Of a stretch of DNA of 64,000 nucleotides, positions 35,675 through 43,380 are shown piece after piece; the stretch's first letter is position 1, and every line of letters starts with the position of its first letter. Source of the DNA: Mucilaginibacter sp. PAMC 26640 (GTDB lineage: Bacteria > Bacteroidota > Bacteroidia > Sphingobacteriales > Sphingobacteriaceae); the NCBI GenBank assembly GCA_001596135.1, contig CP014773.1:5146001-5210000 (forward strand), written 5' to 3'. A program made the translations under genes and the position numbers. Under the pieces are notes generated by a model that searched no databases, had not been told where the DNA came from, and worked only from the letters and a program-made list of their open reading frames with translations.

Positions 35675-36652
35675 ATGGATAACATGTTTTTAAATGCGTG
35701 TAAAAATGCACAAAAAGGAATTGTACAGGCTTTTTTAAAAAAGGGTGGCATTAACGTAGATAAGCGCGATAGCTTAGGCAATACACCGTTGTATTATGTT
35801 TGCAACAAAGGAGCTAAAGATATCGCCAAGCTGATCATCGATGCCGGCGCCGATGTTAACCTGGCAAACAATATCAGCGAGACACCAATGCATATAGCCG
35901 CGCGCAGGGGCAGCAAAGAACTTATCAAACTGCTTACCGATGCAGGTGCTGATGTAAATGCTGCCAACAACAGCGGGCAAACGCCCCTGTTTTATGCTGT
36001 TTTGGATAGCAAATCCGAAACTGCCCTGTACTTGATTAGCCTGAAGGCCGATTTTACCGTTAAAGACAATGCCGGTTATAACGTGCTGGACCATGCTACC
36101 GCCAACGGTTTGCGCGACCTTGTTACGGCTATATCAAACAGAACTGTAGCACAAAAAGATGATCATGGCAATACTCCGTTGCACCAGGCTGTGCACAATA
36201 ACCGGAGCGAAACAGTGCAGGCGCTGCTTAAAACTGATGCCTCAAATGTAAATGAGTTGAACAACGACGGTGTCACCGCTTTGGTCCTGGCCGTAAACAA
36301 TTCAAATATTCACCTTGCAGAGTTATTGTTGAAAAGTGGTGCCGATGTAAATCTGCATCTTTTGAACGGGAACTCAGCCCTGCATTACGCGGCTGGTATA
36401 GGCAACCACCATATAGGGAAAATACTGCTTGGTGCCGGTGCCGAAATCAACTCGCGCAACAGTTTCAGCGAAACCCCGCTGCTTGTGGCTGCACAGTGCG
36501 GTTTTAACGACTTTACGGCTCTGTTGATAGAAAAAGAGGCAGACGTAAATGCTGTTGACAACGAAAGCCGCAGCCCTTTGGATTTTGCAAGCGAGCGTGG
36601 TTATACCGAGATATTGGAACAACTCTTAACAGCCGGTGCTGACGGCAAGTAA
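35675..36652 (+). CDS. Ankyrin-repeat protein 2
   Basis: The 325 residues consist of about nine ankyrin repeats, more regular than in its neighbour (SLGNTPLYYVCNKGAKDIAKLIIDAGADVN, SETPMHIAARRGSKELIKLL, SGQTPLFYAV, HGNTPLHQAVHNNRSETVQALL, and so on). There is no signal peptide. With only short ends outside the repeats, it is a pure interaction scaffold, probably partner of ankyrin protein 1. The convergent downstream gene run starts on the minus strand after about 120 bases. Confidence 0.88.
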   Translation: MDNMFLNACKNAQKGIVQAFLKKGGINVDKRDSLGNTPLYYVCNKGAKDIAKLIIDAGADVNLANNISETPMHIAARRGSKELIKLLTDAGADVNAANNSGQTPLFYAVLDSKSETALYLISLKADFTVKDNAGYNVLDHATANGLRDLVTAISNRTVAQKDDHGNTPLHQAVHNNRSETVQALLKTDASNVNELNNDGVTALVLAVNNSNIHLAELLLKSGADVNLHLLNGNSALHYAAGIGNHHIGKILLGAGAEINSRNSFSETPLLVAAQCGFNDFTALLIEKEADVNAVDNESRSPLDFASERGYTEILEQLLTAGADGK

Positions 36653-36770
36653 TGGAGTTGCTCTTAGATCTATTCGCTGTCAATATCGTATAATTTACAT
36701 TTGCCTGGCTAAGCTTCATACTTGCGGCCATTCTTTCAATCACCAGATCACGGATCTTAGTAGATGGGTT

Positions 36771-36974
36771 TTAAGCTAAGTTGCTCTCCCCTTTACTGCT
36801 GTTTCCTTTTAATACGTTTTTGAGAGTAAGCCGGTTAATATGCGACTTCATATAGGCCTGCTGGCTGGCAGCGGCATTTTCCATATGAGCCCGGCCCATG
36901 TCCTTTCCTATAAAAATTATTGCCGTTATTATTAGGAAGGCCGTAAGTGTACCGTTTACTTTTTGCGCTTTCAT
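36771..36974 (-). CDS. Small single-pass membrane protein
   Basis: The 67 residues start with a short basic end and one membrane helix (TLTAFLIITAIIFIGKDMG), followed by a polar tail. Not recognised. It follows the 79-residue membrane protein gene by 158 bases on the same strand and may be the last member of that run. Confidence 0.5.
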   Translation of the reverse strand: MKAQKVNGTLTAFLIITAIIFIGKDMGRAHMENAAASQQAYMKSHINRLTLKNVLKGNSSKGESNLA

Positions 36975-37132
36975 AAATCAAAACTTATAGCTGCAGAAGT
37001 AATATCAGTGTTAACTTGTTTGTGCAGGGGTAAGCACAAATGCCGTATATTGGGTTATTCAACAAAGTTGCTACCGACCAATGAGCAATTGCCTTCATGA
37101 TCACTTGGTACTGAGGGGCTATTATATGCTCA

Positions 37133-37372
37133 TTATAATTTGGGGTGCGCGCGGTTGCCGGCGCTTTCATCATAAGCCTTTCGGTTGTTCTTAAAAAAAC
37201 CGCCATAAATGATGATAAGCAATAAAGCGGTAACACCTAACACAATCAACGTTTTGCTGCTTCTTAAAATATTCTGAGGGCTAAGGAGCTCTATGTTCCA
37301 AATTCTTAAGACTATTAAGCTGATGAAGACAACTGTAATTAGCGCAGCCAATGTTCCGATCAAAGTTTTCAT
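37133..37372 (-). CDS. Small two-helix membrane protein
   Basis: The 79 residues have two membrane helices (IGTLAALITVVFISLIVLRI and KTLIVLGVTALLLIIIYGGFF) and a basic tail. It starts 10 bases after the SPFH protein stop codon, so it is probably co-transcribed with it. A longer alternative frame (36985-37236) overlaps it and has no coding character. Confidence 0.65.
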   Translation of the reverse strand: MKTLIGTLAALITVVFISLIVLRIWNIELLSPQNILRSSKTLIVLGVTALLLIIIYGGFFKNNRKAYDESAGNRAHPKL

Positions 37373-37382
37373 ATATAATTAT

Positions 37383-38384
37383 TTAAAGTTTATCAAGCCA
37401 TTCCTTCTTTTTTGCAGCAAACTCTTCTTGTGTGATAATCTCTTCGTCGAGCAATAATTTTAGCTGCTTTAATTTTGCAACCGGGTCGGTAGCGCCTGCA
37501 TTAAGTTGTTCATCTTTTGCAGCGTTGAAGGTTTTACCCAGATCCATACCAACGCCAAGCTGCAATCCCGCACCCGCCAGGCCACCCTCGTTTCGTGTAG
37601 CATCACGTAGTGCCCTTAATTTCTCCATTTCCACATAGGTCAGTCCCCCCTCGCCCGCTGCCATAACTTCCGAAGTTATATCGGCAACTTTGCCTATTCG
37701 CGCTTTAGTAGATTGGTCAAAAATGGTTCCGTTTAATTTAAAGTCAGTTAGTTCAAAACCAAGTTTTTTGAGCTCAGCATTAAGTTGGGTCTTAATGCTC
37801 ACGGATAATGTAAGTAATTGTGCATCGATTTGCTGATAAGACACTCCGCTTTGCGCCAGTACGGATGACAGACTTTCGGGAAACCGGTTTTGAAGCAACT
37901 GACGGCCCTCTGCTACGGTATAAATGTCTTTTGCCCCAACAACATTTGAGAACAAATAAAGCGGATCGGCTATGCGAAATGAAAAAGTGCCATTAGCACC
38001 TAGCTCGACCGGAATTTTGTATACCGGGTCCATGTATTTGATCATTTGAGATGTACCCCAGCCCTGATTCAGCGTTTCTGCTGTCCGGTAAAACCAGATC
38101 TTTAATTTATGCTCGCTTTCGAAATTGGTTCGCAGCTTCAATAAGGTGGTTAAAAATGGGTGATTGTCAGTCTGCAGATCAAATATGCCCTCTTCTCTCA
38201 AATGGTCGGTCACCTTCCCCTCATACACTAATATCGCGCCCTGACCCGGCGAAATGATAAGCTTACTGGCATTCTTTATCTCATTCTTTTGAGAGGGGAA
38301 TTTCCACACAAGTACTTCAGTTTGTTGATCCTTCCATTCAATTACCTGTGAAAGTTGATTTTTAATAAAGCTTCCGATACCCAT
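37383..38384 (-). CDS. SPFH-domain protein with C-terminal SHOCT motif
   Basis: The 333 residues match the Bacillus YdjI-like, virion-core-type SPFH family. After an N-terminal section (SFIKNQLSQVIEWKDQQTEVLVWKFPSQ) comes an ISPGQGAILVYEGKV strand pair and a long SPFH domain. A Gly-rich linker (GGLAGAGLQLGVGMDLGKT) then leads to a SHOCT motif (KLKQLKLLLDEEIITQEEFAAKKKEWL, about 304-333), an oligomerisation helix pair. Bacillus ydjI neighbours also include a zinc-ribbon membrane protein, which matches the layout here. Only one base separates it from the paralogue B gene, so it is certainly in the same operon. Confidence 0.88.
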   Translation of the reverse strand: MGIGSFIKNQLSQVIEWKDQQTEVLVWKFPSQKNEIKNASKLIISPGQGAILVYEGKVTDHLREEGIFDLQTDNHPFLTTLLKLRTNFESEHKLKIWFYRTAETLNQGWGTSQMIKYMDPVYKIPVELGANGTFSFRIADPLYLFSNVVGAKDIYTVAEGRQLLQNRFPESLSSVLAQSGVSYQQIDAQLLTLSVSIKTQLNAELKKLGFELTDFKLNGTIFDQSTKARIGKVADITSEVMAAGEGGLTYVEMEKLRALRDATRNEGGLAGAGLQLGVGMDLGKTFNAAKDEQLNAGATDPVAKLKQLKLLLDEEIITQEEFAAKKKEWLDKL

Positions 38385-38385
38385 A

Positions 38386-39699
38386 TTAATTAATGATTTT
38401 AAATTCCTTGATTATTTTTCCGTTCATGTCAATGATAAACATGGACTCATATGTTTCCAATACAAAGCCATTTTTATACCGATAAGCTACGTGGTCTATC
38501 GATTTTCCTTTGGCAACAGGCATAGTAAAAACGATTCGCCCGTCGGGTACTGACAAACACTGGACACTGACATTTGAGTTTCCTGCCGCGGTGGCCTTGA
38601 ACATAACCAGGACGTGATGGTTATCAAAATATAATATCTCAGGAGAAAAATAGGACCTGCCCGGAGTGAGGTCTTTATAGTTAATCACATAATCACCGCC
38701 TTGGCGGAAATCTGAAATCACTTTTTTGCCATAGAAAAAAGTAAAGTCTTTTTTCTGAAAGAACGGCCGGGTGTTAGGTCCTCCCTTGTTGTCTTTCTGA
38801 GTATACATCATCAGTTTAATTGGTTCATCCGGGAAATCATCACTTTTCTCGCTGAACAGAAAATAAGTCCGGGTTTTCGCATTGGGAGTTTTGATAGTCA
38901 GTTCCTTTTCCGCTGTATATGTACTTTTTTCCGTGTAAACCTTGTCAGCGATGGGGAAGAATTTCCGGCTTTTTCCATCATTCGTAACTAGTTTAAACCC
39001 GTCCCCCCATTCGCTTCCAATAAATTCTAATTGGGCGATGCCGGCCGCTAGTTCTTCGTGATGGGCAAAAAAGTCTGCTGGCACTTTAACCAAGCGGGTG
39101 TTAAGCTTGTCTATCTTGTAAAGAATATTTTTATTGCCAATGGCGTAAATTTCTTCGTTGTGGAATTTGCTGAAAGCAGCATTGTTTAAACGCTCCTGAG
39201 GAAGTTCAGTCAGTCTCTGCTTGTTTAACTCCTTTCCGTTCAAAGCATCGTAAAATATAATATAATTACCTGTTTCTTGCTTCTTTTCATCGTCCTCATA
39301 TTCGCGATATCCCATTATTGCGATGACTAATTTGCCGGATTGATTCTCAAATGCAATCGCTTCCCGGTCACTCCAACGATAAGTGTCGGTAGGTATATTT
39401 ATCGGAATATTAGTTACCGTCGATTTAGAACGATTGGCAGTAAAAATAATTGGCAAAATGATTCCAACCAGGATGAAGAACAACACTACTGCAACGATAA
39501 TAACAATCGACCTACGGGTAGCAGCAGGTGCAGGCGGCGCACTATGGTTGTAATTGATATTATGATTGATGGTGATATCATCATTATCAAGGTAGTACTC
39601 GGTGTCGCAGTTCTGACATTTAAAGTATTCCGGCCTGATCTCTATTTTTTTAGTAGACCCGCATTTAGGACATTGTATCGCATTAATTTCTCTTGGCAT
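38386..39699 (-). CDS. Zinc-ribbon / single-TM protein with propeller-like C-terminus (paralogue B)
   Basis: The 437 residues follow the same plan as the protein at 26708-27925. Cys10, Cys13, Cys28 and Cys31 are in identical positions (IQCPKCGSTKKIEIRPEYFKCQNC). A membrane helix lies at about 64-86 (VIIVAVVLFFILVGIILPIIF), then a C-terminal beta-rich domain with YAIGNKNILYKIDKLNT and PGRSYFSPEILYF. It is the first gene of an operon with the SPFH-SHOCT protein, a combination suggesting membrane-microdomain assembly. It contains no catalytic motif that I recognise. Confidence 0.83.
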   Translation of the reverse strand: MPREINAIQCPKCGSTKKIEIRPEYFKCQNCDTEYYLDNDDITINHNINYNHSAPPAPAATRRSIVIIVAVVLFFILVGIILPIIFTANRSKSTVTNIPINIPTDTYRWSDREAIAFENQSGKLVIAIMGYREYEDDEKKQETGNYIIFYDALNGKELNKQRLTELPQERLNNAAFSKFHNEEIYAIGNKNILYKIDKLNTRLVKVPADFFAHHEELAAGIAQLEFIGSEWGDGFKLVTNDGKSRKFFPIADKVYTEKSTYTAEKELTIKTPNAKTRTYFLFSEKSDDFPDEPIKLMMYTQKDNKGGPNTRPFFQKKDFTFFYGKKVISDFRQGGDYVINYKDLTPGRSYFSPEILYFDNHHVLVMFKATAAGNSNVSVQCLSVPDGRIVFTMPVAKGKSIDHVAYRYKNGFVLETYESMFIIDMNGKIIKEFKIIN

Positions 39700-39748
39700 G
39701 AAATGTTGCTCAGGTTTGTGAACATAACAGCATCCGGCTGCTAAAAGT

Positions 39749-40104
39749 TTGATTTTGATGCTATTATTAACTACGACCCAGTTAGTAGTTTTTGACCCCT
39801 ATTACCTGCTTAATACTAACATGATTTCATCTGACCTGGTAGCCTACCTAGGCTTTAACGTTAATTTCCGCTCCATATACATAAGCATACCCATGAGCTC
39901 TGTCCTCTATAAACACTGGACACATAACTTATCATTCTCTACGGGACTGACATTGACCTCCCATGCCATACCGAATAAACGAAACAACCTTTTCGGAAGC
40001 AGCAACCTGCTCACAGGAATTGGCTTTAGAATAAATAACAGACTTCGCATAACTTCCGGAGTCGTATGGTTCAAAACCGTAGATAAAAATCCGGTATCCA
40101 TCAA
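39749..40104 (+). pseudogene. Fragment of an outer-membrane beta-barrel protein fused to a transposase remnant
   Basis: The first about 115 codons of the 39749-40645 frame are not transposase-like. From about 39786 they read like the C-terminal part of a Bacteroidota outer-membrane barrel (LVAYLGFNVNFRSIYISIPMSSVLY, NLSFSTGLTLTSHAIPNKRNNLF, GIGFRINNRLRITSGVVWFKTVDKNPVS). They lack the signal peptide and the last strand. The join to transposase sequence falls at about 40103 in frame. This is debris from recombination or an old insertion event, not a functional gene. Confidence 0.65.
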
Positions 40105-40861
40105 CCACCCTGGTGGCAAAAAAGTGATCGTAGCAATGCTGAAGGGTACACAGGCCAAACAAATTATAACTGTGCTGGAACGTATACCTGTCCGCAAAAG
40201 GAATAAGGTAAAAGAGGTGACGATGGATATGGCTGCAAACATGATCAAAGCGATTCGGAGATGTTTCACTAACACCATCCGGGTGATTGATCGGTTCCAT
40301 GTACAAATACTGGCCTATGATGCTGTACAGGAAGCAAGAATAAAATACAGGCGGGAAGCACTCGATGCAGAAAGCAGTTTGATTGAAGAGGCCAGGAAGA
40401 ACAAACAAGTCTTTAAGCCTGAAGTATTTAGCAACGGAGATACGTTAAAGCAATTACTGGCCAGAAGTCGGTATCTGCTCTTTAAGCTTGAGTGTAAGTG
40501 GACCGCCTCACAAAAAGAAAGAGCCGAGCTTCTTTTCCCCCGGTATCCTGAATTGTTTAAAGCATATAACCTGGCTATCCGGATGGGCAATCTATTCACG
40601 ATCTGCAAAAGCAAACAAGTGGCCTTTAAACGGCTGGCGATCTGATATAATGATGTAGAAGCTGCCGGAATCGATGCTTTTAGAACCGTGGCAAGGTCTG
40701 TTCAGCAACACTATGAATCTATCCTGAACTTTTTTGACAACAGAAGTACAAATGCGTCTGCTGAATCCTTTAATGCCAAGGTAAAAGCTTTCAGAGCTAC
40801 TTCAAGAGGCGTTAGAGATACTACTTTTTTCCTGTTCAGACTTGCTAAAATCTATGCTTAA
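40105..40861 (+). mobile_element. Decayed ISL3-family transposase (5' part missing, internal TGA)
   Basis: The catalytic-domain part of an ISL3-type DDE transposase is recognisable: VIVAMLKGTQAKQIITVLERIP, VKEVTMDMAANMIKAI, VIDRFHVQILAYDAVQEARI, KQLLARSRYLLFKLECKW. After an in-frame TGA at 40643-40645 it continues as NDVEAAGIDAFRTVARSV, NRSTNASAESFNAKVKAF and RDTTFFLFRLAKIYA, ending at TAA (40859-40861). The TGA sits where the family has Trp (TGG). The N-terminal zinc-finger and HTH parts are absent. Only the right part of the IS remains, so it cannot move by itself. Confidence 0.85.
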
Positions 40862-40870
40862 TTATCCTTT

Positions 40871-40893
40871 CCCCCAACTTTTCGGACTGATCC
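40871..40893. repeat. Probable right terminal repeat of the ISL3 remnant
   Basis: The sequence CCCCCAACTTTTCGGACTGA followed by TCC lies 10 bases after the transposase stop codon. Position and composition fit the right inverted repeat of ISL3-type elements. No matching left repeat was found between 39.7 and 40.1 kb, in keeping with loss of the left end. Confidence 0.5.
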
Positions 40894-40925
40894 TTAATAA
40901 AGGTTATCAATGGGGTAATTAATGA

Positions 40926-40958
40926 AAAACCCTCTAAACAAGCAGTTTAGAGGGTTTT
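40926..40958 (-). terminator. Rho-independent terminator of tRNA-Lys
   Basis: AAAACCCTCTAAAC (40926-40939) pairs perfectly with GTTTAGAGGGTTTT (40945-40958) around a 5-base loop. On the minus strand it lies 25 bases after the tRNA-Lys 3' end and is followed by TTTTTCATT, so it should terminate that transcript. Confidence 0.85.
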
Positions 40959-40982
40959 CGATATCATCAGTTGATGACTTTG

Positions 40983-41055
40983 TGATCCCGCTGGGATTCG
41001 AACCCAGGACCACTACATTAAAAGTGTAATGCTCTACCAGCTGAGCTACGGAATC
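40983..41055 (-). tRNA. tRNA-Lys (anticodon TTT)
   Basis: The minus strand folds as a standard 73-base tRNA. The acceptor stem is GATTCCG/CGGGATC with discriminator A, with D-arm GCTCAGCTGGTAGAGC, anticodon arm TTACA-CTTTTAA-TGTAG and T-arm CTGGGTTCGAATCCCAG. The anticodon TTT reads Lys codons AAA and AAG. CCA is not encoded. The ISL3 remnant lies just beyond its 3' end. Confidence 0.97.
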
Positions 41056-41103
41056 ATACTTTAAAAGTTTTCGTTATTGTTAGCGCTTCGTTTTAAAGTG
41101 GTG

Positions 41104-41135
41104 CAAATATAGAGTTTCTACCTATTCCCTGCAAA
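41104..41135 (-). promoter_or_regulatory. Bacteroidota-type promoter for tRNA-Lys
   Basis: On the minus strand TTTG (41132-41135) is followed after 20 bases by TATATTTG (41104-41111). This matches the Bacteroidota -33 TTTG / -7 TAnnTTTG promoter with proper spacing, and it lies about 50 bases upstream of the mature tRNA 5' end. Confidence 0.72.
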
Positions 41136-41186
41136 CCTATTTTAAAATATTTTTTAAGTAAAAAATAAGGGTTTCATTATCAGCCA

Positions 41187-42206
41187 CTAAGGCGTATAAA
41201 TACCTATTTTAGCTTTATCACCTGCCAATAAAACAAGGCTGCCATGCCTCGCTTTGCTACAAACGTTGTAACTATTGCTATCGATTTTGCGCCAGGTTTG
41301 CCCACCATCTGTTGTAATATTGCTCCCGGAAGTGCCTGTTGATAAGAAGATTTTGCCCGTAAGATGCTCAACACAAGACTGAAAGCCTGCCGGACCACCC
41401 TTCGGACTACCCATTTTCACACCGAACTTTCCAAATGGCAGCACGTACGCTACAGAATCTGCAACCGTATCTTTTGCATAGTTACCGCCAACCACGATGG
41501 TTTGCCTGCCCCCCCTTACAGATGAAAATGCGCCGCGGGAGGGTTTACCATTGGTAAGCGGCAGCGCCACGCTGGTCCAATCTTTAAGGGACAGATCAAC
41601 AGATGTAAGCAATCTGCTTTGCGCTCCACCCGTTGCTATCACTACTTGGTTTGGGTAAACCCGCAGGCAGGTGCCACTGGCGGCAAAAGCCGCTTCATCC
41701 TTTACAGCAGTTGGCCCCTTTACCTGGTTCCAGGTACTACCGCCATCTTTGGTTTCCAAAAGCAGAAATTCATTCTTTATAGCGTCGCCCATAATATAGC
41801 CATGCCTGGCATCAGCAAAGTCCATCGCATCTAAAAAATAAACGCTATCCGCTTTTCGATATTTTTCCTGCCAGGTTTCGCCCCCATCGGTAGTTTTAAG
41901 TATAACTGCCGGCGAGCCGGAACTCATCACGATAGCTTCTTTATCAGAAAAGGCCTCTACATCTCTAAAATCAAATTTCTCGAAACCTTTAACCTGGTGC
42001 CAGGCCCAGTCTTTTCCGCCATTTGTGGTGATAGCAAAACTCCCCCTGCTTCCGCTTACCCAGGCTATTTTATCATCTAAAACCGAAAGGCCGCGAATGC
42101 TGGCGGTGGACGGCTGATGAAGCCTGGCTATTGCTTGTGCCTTTGTGATTGCAGGCAGGAAAGCCAACACCGGCATCAAAGCGCAAATTATTGTTTTTAA
42201 TTTCAT
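41187..42206 (-). CDS. Secreted YCF48/BNR-repeat propeller protein
   Basis: The 339 residues have a signal peptide (IICALMPVLAFLPAITKAQ) followed by a beta-propeller with Asp-box/BNR motifs (TTNGGKDWAW, TTDGGETWQE, TKDGGSTWNQ, TTDGGQTWRK), as in YCF48/HCF136-like proteins. The sialidase catalytic residues are not evident, so an enzymatic role is unlikely. Its ATG overlaps the stop codon of the DUF2147 gene (ATGA), so the two exported proteins are coupled. Likely a periplasmic or secreted scaffold. Confidence 0.88.
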   Translation of the reverse strand: MKLKTIICALMPVLAFLPAITKAQAIARLHQPSTASIRGLSVLDDKIAWVSGSRGSFAITTNGGKDWAWHQVKGFEKFDFRDVEAFSDKEAIVMSSGSPAVILKTTDGGETWQEKYRKADSVYFLDAMDFADARHGYIMGDAIKNEFLLLETKDGGSTWNQVKGPTAVKDEAAFAASGTCLRVYPNQVVIATGGAQSRLLTSVDLSLKDWTSVALPLTNGKPSRGAFSSVRGGRQTIVVGGNYAKDTVADSVAYVLPFGKFGVKMGSPKGGPAGFQSCVEHLTGKIFLSTGTSGSNITTDGGQTWRKIDSNSYNVCSKARHGSLVLLAGDKAKIGIYTP

Positions 42207-42640
42207 TTTATACGGGTCCAGTTTTCGCTCCTTCCAAATAAGGAAATGCCAATATAGCCACGAATTTTTAAAACGTCGCCGTTCAGCGTCATTTTACAGC
42301 TATAAGTTTTACCGGATTTTGGATCGTAAATAGTACCGTCTTCATACACATTCACGCCGTCGAAAGCAAAATTCTTTAAAAGCTCAATACCCAGTTCCGG
42401 TCGGCCTTGCAAACTTTTATCAGGATTATGTGCATCCAACTTCGCTTTGCCGGCAGCGTCGTTAGGAAACTTTAACCAGGCCAGCTTACCGAAGAACTTG
42501 TCACCTCGCTTATAGATCTGCACCTGCCCTTCACCGCTGGCATTAAGCCATTTGCCTAAAATTGCATCTGCGTTCTGTGCCGATACGGATAGCTTGCATG
42601 TCAACATAAACAGCAGCGCTAAAACACTATTTTTGAACAT
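42203..42640 (-). CDS. DUF2147-domain secreted protein
   Basis: I take the ATG at 42640 (MFKNSVLALLFMLTCKLSVSAQ), a good signal peptide; an upstream ATG adds seven residues before it. The mature protein fits DUF2147: ILGKWLNASGEGQVQIYKRGDKFFGKLAWLKFPND, LLKNFAFDGVNVYEDGTIYDPKSGKTYSCKMTL and LKIRGYIGISLFGRSENWTR. DUF2147 proteins are small lipocalin-like periplasmic proteins found widely in Bacteroidota. No enzyme activity is established. It is followed directly by the YCF48-like gene. Confidence 0.9.
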   Translation of the reverse strand: MFKNSVLALLFMLTCKLSVSAQNADAILGKWLNASGEGQVQIYKRGDKFFGKLAWLKFPNDAAGKAKLDAHNPDKSLQGRPELGIELLKNFAFDGVNVYEDGTIYDPKSGKTYSCKMTLNGDVLKIRGYIGISLFGRSENWTRIK

Positions 42641-42739
42641 AACTTTATAATTGGTTAACATCGAAGTTAGCCTTTACCCGCCTATTTACAAAGCCAACTA
42701 TATTTTTGTAATTATTTATAATCGGATACCTTAAAGGAT

Positions 42740-42747
42740 TATATTTG
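42740..42747 (+). promoter_or_regulatory. -7 element upstream of tRNA-Leu(CAG)
   Basis: TATATTTG matches the Bacteroidota -7 consensus exactly and lies 51 bases before the tRNA 5' end. A -33 TTTG at the usual distance is not evident (the nearest is 31 bases upstream). Confidence 0.45.
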
Positions 42748-42798
42748 CAGCCCGCAATAAGAGCTGCTTTAGGCAAATCAGATTGCGGGTAGTTCTAT

Positions 42799-42882
42799 GC
42801 CCGGATGGCGAAATTGGTAAACGTTGCGGTCTCAGAAGCCGTTGAGAATTGTCTCTTGAGAGTTCGAGTCTCTCTTCGGGCA
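42799..42882 (+). tRNA. tRNA-Leu (anticodon CAG)
   Basis: This 84-base class II tRNA has acceptor stem GCCCGGA/TTCGGGC with discriminator A, anticodon arm GCGGT-CTCAGAA-GCCGT (anticodon CAG, codon CUG), a long variable arm and T-arm GAGAGTTCGAGTCTCTC. The position of the long variable loop and the anticodon both support leucine. Confidence 0.95.
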
Positions 42883-42911
42883 CATCCTTTTTAAGATTTG
42901 AGATATTAGAT

Positions 42912-42946
42912 ATGAGATTTGAGACTTGTTCTCAGATCTCATTTTT
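42912..42946 (+). terminator. Terminator between the two tRNA-Leu genes
   Basis: ATGAGATTTGAGA (42912-42924) pairs with TCTCAGATCTCAT (42930-42942) with one G-T pair, followed by a T-run at 42942-42946. It lies 30 bases after tRNA-Leu(CAG). The downstream tRNA therefore needs its own promoter or read-through. Confidence 0.75.
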
Positions 42947-43020
42947 CTAATCAGGTTGTTGATAAGTTCCGTTTTTAGTTCGGCCTCCAATCTAGAATCT
43001 CTCAAAAAATATTTAAGCAG

Positions 43021-43104
43021 GCCCAGGTGGCGAAATTGGTAGACGCACCATCTTGAGGGGGTGGCATTCGCAAGGATGTACGAGTTCGAATCTCGTTCTG
43101 GGCA
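43021..43104 (+). tRNA. tRNA-Leu (anticodon GAG)
   Basis: This is an 84-base class II tRNA: acceptor stem GCCCAGG/TCTGGGC with discriminator A, anticodon arm CCATC-TTGAGGG-GGTGG (anticodon GAG, codons CUC and CUU), variable arm and T-arm ACGAGTTCGAATCTCGT. No clear Bacteroidota promoter was found between it and the upstream terminator. Confidence 0.95.
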
Positions 43105-43380
43105 CTTATTTATTATCGGATGGTCGCTGATCTGCGATAACCAAAAAGAAAAACTTTTTAGCTTTCGGCAAGTGAGATAGATTGAATCGGAATTTGTGAT
43201 TCATCTGATTCGCCAATTTGAATTGAAATTATGCTGTGGCAAGGTTTCTGCTAATATTTCTTGGTTGCTTAATTATATTTCCTGCTGATTATCTTTAAGT
43301 TATAATTTATTTATTTTCATAACAATTACAATTTCTGTTGGTTATAATCATAGTTCCTGCCTTAAGGGAATTTAAAACCA

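Noticed and set aside
36985..37236. 83-residue minus-strand reading frame
   Set aside because: It overlaps the better-supported two-helix membrane protein at 37133-37372 and lacks coding character.
20575..39699. Polysaccharide utilisation locus or prophage
   Set aside because: No SusC/SusD pair, glycoside hydrolase set, sigma/anti-sigma pair, integrase, capsid or terminase is visible.
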